Of a stretch of DNA of 49,845 bases, positions 44,015 to 49,845 are shown in pieces. The translations under genes and the position numbers were made by a program. The stretch is from the NCBI GenBank assembly GCA_025924715.1, contig JAICHV010000029.1:1-49845 (forward strand), in the 5' to 3' direction. Positions within the stretch are counted from its first letter, which is position 1. Each line of letters opens with the position of its first letter. This stretch comes from Alphaproteobacteria bacterium (GTDB lineage: Bacteria; Pseudomonadota; Alphaproteobacteria; Micropepsales; Micropepsaceae). The notes beneath the pieces are model-generated. The model searched no databases. It was not told the DNA's origin and worked only from the letters and a program-made list of their open reading frames with translations.

Positions 44015-44035
44015 GCTTCTCCCCTCTGCCCGCGC

Positions 44036-45268
44036 TTAAGCGGCCATAGCCTCGCTGGGCACCTGCGCAAAATAATCCATCGCGGCGTGGACGCCGCCGC
44101 CGGCGAGGTTTACGCCCCCCAGCTTCAGGCCCATTTCGCAGCCTGCCAAGGTGCCCAGCAGGGTGAGATCATTGCTGTTGCCCAGATGGCCGATGCGGAA
44201 GGTTCGTCCCTTCAGCTTGCCCAGGCCCGCGCCAAGCGACAGGTCGAAACGTTCCAGAATGGTCTTGCGCAGCGCATCGGCATCGACCCCGACAGGCAGG
44301 ATCACCCCGGTCAGGATCGGCGAATGCAGATCGGGATCGGCGCATTGCACCGGCAGGCCCCAGGCATCCACCGCCCGGCGCACGCCGGCGGACCAGCGCT
44401 TGTGCCGGGCGAAAATCTTCTCCAGCCCCTCCCCCTCGATCATCTCCAGCGCCTCCGACAGGCCGTAGAGGAGATTGGTGTTGGGGGTATAGGGGAAATA
44501 TCCGCTTCGATTGGCTTCGATGATTTCGTCCCAGGCCCAGAAGGAGCGGGGCAGCTTGGCCGTTTTCGAGGCCTCGATGGCGCGGGGCGAGAGCGCGTTG
44601 AAGCCAAGACCCGGCGGCAGCATCAAGCCCTTTTGCGAGCCGCTGATGGTGACATCCACACCCCATTCGTCATGGCGGTAATCGGCGCTGGCGAGGCCCG
44701 AAATACTGTCCACCAGCAACAGCGCGGGATGCTTCGCCGCGTCGATGGCGCGGCGCACGGCCGCAATGTCCGAGGTTACGCCGGTGGAGGTTTCGTTATG
44801 CACCACGCACACCGCCTTGATGCGATGCTCCTTGTCTGCGGCAAGCCGTTCCTCTATCTGCGACGCCTGCACGCCATGGCGCCAGCCGGGCGCGTTCGGC
44901 AAAGCCGGATCGCCGCCCTGCCAGCCCAGTATTTCCGGCTGCAATCCGAGCCGCAGCGCCAGCCTCGCCCATAATGCCGCGAAATGGCCGGTCTCATACA
45001 TCAAGATGTGATCGCCGGGGCTGAGCACATTGACCAGCGCCGCTTCCCACGCGCCGGTGCCCGAAGAGGGATAGATCATCACCGGATGCGCGGTCTTGAA
45101 GACGCGCTGGATGCCCGCCAGCACCTTCAATCCCAGCGCGCCGAATTCCGGGCCGCGATGATCGATGGTCGGCAGGCTCATCGCCCGCAGGATGCGGTCC
45201 GGCACCGGGCTTGGGCCGGGAATCTGCAGGAAATGGCGGCCTACGGGATGAAAATCCAGAGTCAGCAT
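44036..45268 (-). CDS. Class V aminotransferase, serine/alanine-glyoxylate type
   Basis: A 410-residue PLP enzyme. QIPGPSPVPDRILRAM at the start, YPSSGTGAWEAALVNVLSPGD, VVHNETSTGV, Asp 187 (LLLVDSISGLAS) and Lys 213 (ISGSQKGLM), the PLP anchor, are characteristic. It would transfer an amino group from serine or alanine to glyoxylate, giving glycine. The ATG before LTLDFHPVG is chosen for the family N-terminus; the ribosome site is weak (AAAGAG). It is divergent from an FAD/Fe-S 2-hydroxyacid dehydrogenase 101 bases away, which could supply glyoxylate if its substrate is glycolate. The gene is first of a group with the transporter and cupin. Confidence 0.92.
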   Translation of the reverse strand: MLTLDFHPVGRHFLQIPGPSPVPDRILRAMSLPTIDHRGPEFGALGLKVLAGIQRVFKTAHPVMIYPSSGTGAWEAALVNVLSPGDHILMYETGHFAALWARLALRLGLQPEILGWQGGDPALPNAPGWRHGVQASQIEERLAADKEHRIKAVCVVHNETSTGVTSDIAAVRRAIDAAKHPALLLVDSISGLASADYRHDEWGVDVTISGSQKGLMLPPGLGFNALSPRAIEASKTAKLPRSFWAWDEIIEANRSGYFPYTPNTNLLYGLSEALEMIEGEGLEKIFARHKRWSAGVRRAVDAWGLPVQCADPDLHSPILTGVILPVGVDADALRKTILERFDLSLGAGLGKLKGRTFRIGHLGNSNDLTLLGTLAGCEMGLKLGGVNLAGGGVHAAMDYFAQVPSEAMAA

Positions 45269-45369
45269 GACGGATTGGCTCTTTTTTATGCCGGTCAAAA
45301 TGCTATGAATGGACGCGGCAAACAAGACAGCGTTTATGCTGCACCTGCGTCCTGCGCGGAAACATCAAG

Positions 45370-48300
45370 ATGTCGATCACGCGCGACGCTTCCCATCGGA
45401 CGGCCACGGAAACGAGCACTTTGCTGGAGCGCCGCCTGCGCGCCGAGACCCAAGGCGAAGTGCGGTTCGATGACGCATCGCGCGGGCGCTATGCCACCGA
45501 TGCCTCGATTTACCAGGTCATGCCGGTCGGCGTGCTGGTGCCCAGGACTTGGGAGGATGTCGGCGCAGCCATCGCCATCGCGCGCGAGCTGAAAGTGCCG
45601 GTCCTACCGCGCGGCGCCGGCACCAGCCAATGCGGCCAAACCGTAGGTGCGGCGCTGGCCATCGATACCACCAAATATTTGCGGAAAATTCTGGACGTGG
45701 AGCCTCTCGCCCGCACCGCGGTGGTCGAGCCGGGCCTGGTGCTCGACCACCTCAATGCGGCGCTGAAACCGCACGGTCTGTGGTATCCGGTCGATGTTTC
45801 GACCGGCGCCCAAGCCACATTGGGCGGCATGGCCGGCAACAACAGTTGCGGTTCGCGCTCCATCGCCTATGGCAACATGGTGCATAATGTGCTCGGCGTG
45901 GGCGCGCTGTTGTCGGATGGATCGCAAGTCGCTTTCGGCCCGGTCGCGGGCCTAACGGGCCGCGCCGCCTCCATCGCTGGTTTTGTGCGCGATCTCGCCG
46001 CGCGGCATCGCAGCGAAATCGAAAGCCGCTGGCCGAAGGTGTTGCGCCGGGTGGGCGGCTACAATCTCGACATCTTCCACAATCAGAATGAGCGGCCTTA
46101 TACCGCCGACGGCAGCGTCAATCTTGCCCATCTGCTGGTCGGTTCGGAAGGCACCCTGGCTTTCACCAAAAGCCTGACTCTGAAGCTGGCGCCCCTGCCC
46201 CGCGCCAAGGTGCTGGGGGTGGTCAACTTCACCGATTTCCGCGCGGCGATGGATGCGGCCCAGCACATCGTCCGGCTCGGCCCCAGCGCGGTGGAGCTGG
46301 TCGACCGCATCATGATCGAACTCAGCCTGTCCAATCCGGCCTTCCGGCCCACCATCGAAACCGCGCTGATCGGCCGGCCCGATGCGGTCCTGCTGGTGGA
46401 ATTTTCGGGCGACGACAAACCGGCGTTGACGCGCCGATTGAAAGACCTGTCGGCACTGATGGATGATCTGGGTCTGCCCGGCAGCGTGATCGAAATGACG
46501 GACGAGGCGCCGCAGAAAAATCTTTGGGAGGTTCGCAAGGCTGGCCTCAACATCATGATGAGCCTGAAGGGCGACGGCAAGCCGGTCAGCTTCATCGAGG
46601 ATTGCGCCGTGCCGTTGGAACATCTGGCCGACTACACCGCGGCGCTGACCGAGGTCTTCGCCCGCCACGGCACGCATGGCACCTGGTATGCGCATGCCTC
46701 GGTCGGCACTTTGCATGTGCGCCCGATCCTGGATATGCGCCGCGGCGGGGCAGCCAAGATGCGAGGCATCGCCGAGGAAGCCTCGGTGCTGGTGCGCAGA
46801 TACAAAGGCGCTTTCAGCGGCGAACATGGCGATGGCCTCTGCCGCGGGGAATGGATCGCCTGGCAATTCGGCCCGGCGCTGAACCAGGCCTTTGCCGCCA
46901 TCAAGACCGAACTGGACCCGATCAACCTCTTCAGTCCCGGCCGCATGATCGATCCGCCGCGCATGGATGAGGGATCGCTGTTTCGCACCCCACCGCGCGG
47001 CACGCCGCATCCTTATACGGTAGCGCCTTTCGAGCCCGCGCTCGACTGGTCGGAATGGGATGTGCAGAACGATCCGGTCACCGAGGCGATCTCGGCGCCC
47101 GGCAGCGGCGGCGATCCGGCCAAGGGCTTCGCCAAGGCGGCGGAGATGTGCAACAACAATGGCCATTGCCGCAAATTCGATGCCGGCACCATGTGCCCCA
47201 GCTATCGCGTCACGCGCGATGAGCAGCATCTCACCCGTGGCCGCGCCAATACCTTGCGGCTGGCGCTGTCCGGCCAGCTAGGGCCCGATGCGCTGACCGG
47301 CGCCGCCATGGCCGAGACGATGGCGCTATGCGTTTCCTGCAAGGGCTGCCGGCGTGAATGTCCCACCGGCATCGACATGGCGAAGATGAAAGTGGAATTC
47401 CTGGGCGCCTATAAGGCCAAGCATGGGTTCACCCTGAAGGACAGGCTGATCGCGTATCTGCCGGACTATGCGGACCGCCTTGGCCGCATTGCCGGCCTGG
47501 CCAATCTGCGCGACCGGATCCCGGGTCTGGCATGGGCGAGCGAAAAGCTGCTCGGCCTGTCGGCCCGGCGCAAACTGCCCCGCTGGCGCCGCGACACATT
47601 TTGGGAAACACAGGGTGGCTTGTTCTGCAGCCGCGATGCGGCGCTTGCCGCCGCCGCGTCCGGCGGCAAAGTCGCGGCGCTATTCGTCGATACGTTCAAC
47701 GGCAATTTCGAAAGCGAAAACGCCGCGGCCGCGGCGCGGGTTCTGACGAAGGCGGGTTATGCGCTTTATCCGATCGCAAAGGATGAGGGGCGGCATTGCT
47801 GCGGCCGGACCTTCCTGGCGGCCGGGATGATCGGCAAGGCGCGCGAGCGCGCCGAGGCACTGATCGATGACGTGCTGCCGCTGGCAAAGGCCGGCATTGT
47901 GATTGTCGGGCTGGAGCCGTCCTGCCTGCTCACCTTGCGCGACGAAGCCCTGGCCATGGGATTGGGAGAGAAAGCCCGTGCGGTATCCAAGCAGGCTCTG
48001 TTGTTCGAGGAATTCATCGACCGCGAGGCCAAAGCGGGTCGCTTTACTCTTGCCCTGAAGCCTGCCGGCAAACCGATCCTGCTGCATGGCCACTGCCACC
48101 AGAAGGCCTTCGGAGCGGTGTCCCCCGTGCTGGCGGTGCTGCGCTTGATCCCGGACGCCAAGCCCGAGCTGATTGAAACCTCTTGTTGCGGCATGGCCGG
48201 AAGCTTTGGCTATGAGGCCGATCATTACGATGTCTCGATGGCGATGGCCGAACTGAACCTGCTGCCCGCTATCCGCCGCCGGCCCGAGGCCATCATCGTC

Positions 48301-48393
48301 GCCGATGGCACCAGTTGCCGCCACCAGATCGCGCACGGCGCCGGGCGCGAGGCGGTCCATGTCGCCTGGCTGCTGGATATGCTGGCGAGCTAG
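45370..48393 (+). CDS. FAD-linked and Fe-S-containing 2-hydroxyacid dehydrogenase (GlcD/YdiJ-like fusion)
   Basis: A 1007-residue fusion enzyme. The N-terminal FAD domain (about 45-280) has VLPRGAGTSQCGQTVG and AGNNSCGSRS; a flavin-oxidase C-terminal domain runs to about 530. An iron-sulfur part follows with Cys 594, 600 and 608, and the classical Cys 654-x2-657-x2-660-x3-664 (CVSCKGCRRECPTG). The tail has two CCG-type motifs (HCCGRTF and SCCGMAGSFGYEADHYD). Length and domain order match D-2-hydroxyglutarate dehydrogenase YdiJ and related D-lactate/glycolate dehydrogenases. The adjacent glyoxylate aminotransferase hints at glycolate, but 2-hydroxyglutarate is equally possible. The stop lies inside a 16-base palindrome and a terminator follows. 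Confidence 0.93.
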   Translation: MSITRDASHRTATETSTLLERRLRAETQGEVRFDDASRGRYATDASIYQVMPVGVLVPRTWEDVGAAIAIARELKVPVLPRGAGTSQCGQTVGAALAIDTTKYLRKILDVEPLARTAVVEPGLVLDHLNAALKPHGLWYPVDVSTGAQATLGGMAGNNSCGSRSIAYGNMVHNVLGVGALLSDGSQVAFGPVAGLTGRAASIAGFVRDLAARHRSEIESRWPKVLRRVGGYNLDIFHNQNERPYTADGSVNLAHLLVGSEGTLAFTKSLTLKLAPLPRAKVLGVVNFTDFRAAMDAAQHIVRLGPSAVELVDRIMIELSLSNPAFRPTIETALIGRPDAVLLVEFSGDDKPALTRRLKDLSALMDDLGLPGSVIEMTDEAPQKNLWEVRKAGLNIMMSLKGDGKPVSFIEDCAVPLEHLADYTAALTEVFARHGTHGTWYAHASVGTLHVRPILDMRRGGAAKMRGIAEEASVLVRRYKGAFSGEHGDGLCRGEWIAWQFGPALNQAFAAIKTELDPINLFSPGRMIDPPRMDEGSLFRTPPRGTPHPYTVAPFEPALDWSEWDVQNDPVTEAISAPGSGGDPAKGFAKAAEMCNNNGHCRKFDAGTMCPSYRVTRDEQHLTRGRANTLRLALSGQLGPDALTGAAMAETMALCVSCKGCRRECPTGIDMAKMKVEFLGAYKAKHGFTLKDRLIAYLPDYADRLGRIAGLANLRDRIPGLAWASEKLLGLSARRKLPRWRRDTFWETQGGLFCSRDAALAAAASGGKVAALFVDTFNGNFESENAAAAARVLTKAGYALYPIAKDEGRHCCGRTFLAAGMIGKARERAEALIDDVLPLAKAGIVIVGLEPSCLLTLRDEALAMGLGEKARAVSKQALLFEEFIDREAKAGRFTLALKPAGKPILLHGHCHQKAFGAVSPVLAVLRLIPDAKPELIETSCCGMAGSFGYEADHYDVSMAMAELNLLPAIRRRPEAIIVADGTSCRHQIAHGAGREAVHVAWLLDMLAS

Positions 48394-48399
48394 CTCGCC
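48384..48399. repeat. 16-bp perfect palindrome over the stop codon
   Basis: GGCGAGCTAGCTCGCC is perfect and contains the TAG stop of the FAD/Fe-S gene. It lies just before the terminator; a chance product of GC-rich coding DNA is possible. Confidence 0.4.
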
Positions 48400-48403
48400 G
48401 GCA

Positions 48404-48448
48404 AATAAAAAAAGGGCCGCCCTCTCGAGCGGCCCGTTTCTATTTTTT
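48404..48448. terminator. Bidirectional intrinsic terminator
   Basis: GGGCCGC pairs with GCGGCCC around an eight-base loop. Seven A's stand before it and a T-rich run (TTTCTATTTTTT) follows, so both convergent genes, the FAD/Fe-S enzyme from the left and the PQQ dehydrogenase from the right, can stop here. Confidence 0.92.
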
Positions 48449-48462
48449 AAAGGTGATACGCC

Positions 48463-49845
48463 TTAGACGGCGCGCAGCCGCAGCGCCAGCATTTCGCTGC
48501 CGCTATAGCCGTGATTACCGACGCAGAGCACGATGTATTGCCAGCCGCCAATCGCATAGGTCATGGGCGTGCCGGTCTGACCTTCCGGAAGCGGCACGGA
48601 GGCCAGTTCCTTGCCCGTGGCTTTGTCATAGGCGCGCAAATAGCCCTGACGAACACCGGCGGCGTTGGTCGTCGCTTCCGGATCGCCGCAGACCACCATG
48701 GTCTTGGTCACCAAGGGCCCGACAATGCCGGCCTGGCCGGTGCGCGGGATATTGAGCCCCTTGAGCAGCGGATTGTTCTTGATGTTATCCGGGGTTTCGC
48801 CATGGGCAACCTGCCAAGCGATCGTGCCTTCCTTAAGATCGATGGCGCTAATGCGGCCATAGGGCGGCTTGACGATCGGAAGGCCGCCGACATTGGCGGT
48901 GCCCGGACGGATCGGACCGCTAAGGTCGACCGCTCCTGCCCCTGCAGCCGGGCCGCGCAGGACCGCCGCCTCTTCCGCATCACCGCCGGGCGCGCCGCCT
49001 GGGCCGCCGCGTCCACCGCGTCCGCCAGGACCGCCGGCGCCGGCCGGTGCGCCACGACCGCCGCCACCGCGCCCACCTTCCTCACCTTCCATGCCCATCC
49101 GTAAGCCGAGCGCCGCTGAACTATCCACCACGACGCCACCCACGCGCGGCTGAGTCTTGGAATAGACATAGGCGATCTTGGTTTCGGGATCGAAAGCGCC
49201 GCCGGGCCAATTGGTACCGCCTTGCGATCCGGGCAAGGTCAGTGTGCCCCAGGTGCCATTGACGCTGGCCAAAGTCGGCGGATCAAACGGGCCGTTGCCG
49301 CGCACATAATGATCGGCGATCTCCTTGGCGCGCGCCTTGATGGCGGGGGTGAAGTCCACCAGCACGTCGTCCGTCACGTTCTGCAGGTCATAGGCCGGCG
49401 GTTTGGACGGGATCGGCTGGGTCGGCGAATACCATTCGCCCGGCACATTGCCCGCCTTTCGCGGCGTTTCCGGCATCGGCCAGATCGGCTCGCCGGTTTC
49501 GCGGTTCAGGACATAAAGGAAAGACTGCTTGGTCGGCTGGGCGATTGCCTTGACGATCTTGCCGTTGACCGGAATGTCCACGCACATCGCCGAACAGGGA
49601 ATGTCGTTGTCCCACATGCCGTGATGCACGAACTGGAAATGCCATTTGCGCTTGCCGGTCTTCAGATCCACCGCCACCAGGCTTTCGCCGAACAGGCCGG
49701 GGCCTTGACGCTTGGAGCCGATATAGTCGCCGGCAGGAAGTTCGACGCCGAAATAGGCCAGGCCCAGATCGGTGTCGGCGCACATCTCGCCCCAGGACCC
49801 GGCATGGCCAAAGGCGCCCGCCGGATCGGAGAGCCAGCTGTCATA
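48463..49845 (-). CDS. PQQ-dependent dehydrogenase, glucose-dehydrogenase type (partial, N-terminus outside window)
   Basis: The last 460 residues of a quinoprotein whose start lies beyond the right edge. FQFVHHGMWDNDIPCSAMCVD carries the catalytic Asp region in the style of membrane or soluble glucose-type quinoproteins (HDLWD-D-P). Further blades follow (YVLNRETGEPIWP, AIDLKEGTIAWQV, RAYDKATGKELASVPLPEGQTGTPMTYAIGG). Between two blades is an inserted stretch of about 30 residues made almost only of Gly, Arg, Pro and Ala (48985-49090). The metal and substrate cannot be told from this part. It converges with the FAD/Fe-S enzyme over a terminator. It would oxidise a sugar in the periplasm, like the quinoproteins at 37-40 kb. 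Confidence 0.87.
   Translation of the reverse strand, partial: YDSWLSDPAGAFGHAGSWGEMCADTDLGLAYFGVELPAGDYIGSKRQGPGLFGESLVAVDLKTGKRKWHFQFVHHGMWDNDIPCSAMCVDIPVNGKIVKAIAQPTKQSFLYVLNRETGEPIWPMPETPRKAGNVPGEWYSPTQPIPSKPPAYDLQNVTDDVLVDFTPAIKARAKEIADHYVRGNGPFDPPTLASVNGTWGTLTLPGSQGGTNWPGGAFDPETKIAYVYSKTQPRVGGVVVDSSAALGLRMGMEGEEGGRGGGGRGAPAGAGGPGGRGGRGGPGGAPGGDAEEAAVLRGPAAGAGAVDLSGPIRPGTANVGGLPIVKPPYGRISAIDLKEGTIAWQVAHGETPDNIKNNPLLKGLNIPRTGQAGIVGPLVTKTMVVCGDPEATTNAAGVRQGYLRAYDKATGKELASVPLPEGQTGTPMTYAIGGWQYIVLCVGNHGYSGSEMLALRLRAV

Noticed and set aside
1..49845. CRISPR array, tRNA or rRNA genes, insertion sequences, attachment sites, prophage
   Set aside because: No regularly spaced repeats, no cloverleaf-like stretch with a CCA-type end, no transposase or integrase reading, and no terminal repeat pairs were found by eye.

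Overview
The window is GC-rich, gene-dense chromosomal DNA of a Gram-negative bacterium. Three very large TonB-dependent receptors (TBDRs), many Tat- or Sec-exported sugar enzymes and a short-spacer codirectional operon style point to an alphaproteobacterium of the Caulobacter/Sphingomonas/Rhizomicrobium kind living on plant material. The taxon is an inference; there is no rRNA here to settle it. I found no tRNA, rRNA, CRISPR array, insertion sequence or phage gene.

Left part (1-9201). A partial DUF1552 protein and a TBDR lie on the minus strand. They are followed by a small catabolic island: an isochorismatase-fold hydrolase whose nucleophilic Cys is Ser, a GntR/FCD regulator, and a divergent Ldh-family dehydrogenase, iron-type alcohol dehydrogenase and aldehyde dehydrogenase. 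The three dehydrogenases look like one operon that oxidises a hydroxy acid or alcohol stepwise to a carboxylate.

Middle-left part (9257-20359). Two paralogous TBDRs flank a three-gene minus-strand operon: a TPR protein fused to a 2-oxoglutarate/Fe(II) oxygenase, a second stand-alone oxygenase, and an exported HpcH/HpaI-aldolase-like protein that lacks the usual catalytic His. I cannot assign this module to a known pathway and regard it as one of the two best candidates for an undescribed system.

Middle-right part (20431-34743). This is a plant-glycan locus. One tight operon encodes an exported GH39 enzyme, an MFS transporter of the hexuronate type, an enolase-superfamily acid-sugar dehydratase and a beta-hydroxyacid dehydrogenase. 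A second operon encodes a GH51 alpha-L-arabinofuranosidase, an exported 877-residue protein of unknown, hydrolase-like build, and a GH127-like beta-L-arabinofuranosidase. Between them lie an exported two-domain cupin and a sialidase-fold protein with a carbohydrate-binding tail. Together they would strip arabinose, xylose and probably acidic sugars from plant wall polymers or arabinosylated glycoproteins.

Right part (34744-49845). Here are several periplasmic beta-propeller (PQQ-type) proteins, a sorbosone-dehydrogenase-like enzyme, a secreted DUF6282 metal hydrolase, two small exported cupins, a second MFS transporter, a serine-glyoxylate-type aminotransferase, a large FAD/Fe-S 2-hydroxyacid dehydrogenase and a partial PQQ dehydrogenase cut by the window end. 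This suggests that sugars or alcohols are oxidised in the periplasm before uptake.

A short palindrome, TGTC(T/A)GACA followed by AAT on one side, stands in front of the sialidase-fold gene and the cupin-DUF6282-PQQ operon, and in a degenerate form between GH51 and its divergent neighbour. It may unite the glycan and oxidation genes in one regulon. Two clear intrinsic terminators are present, at 20385-20418 and 48404-48448.
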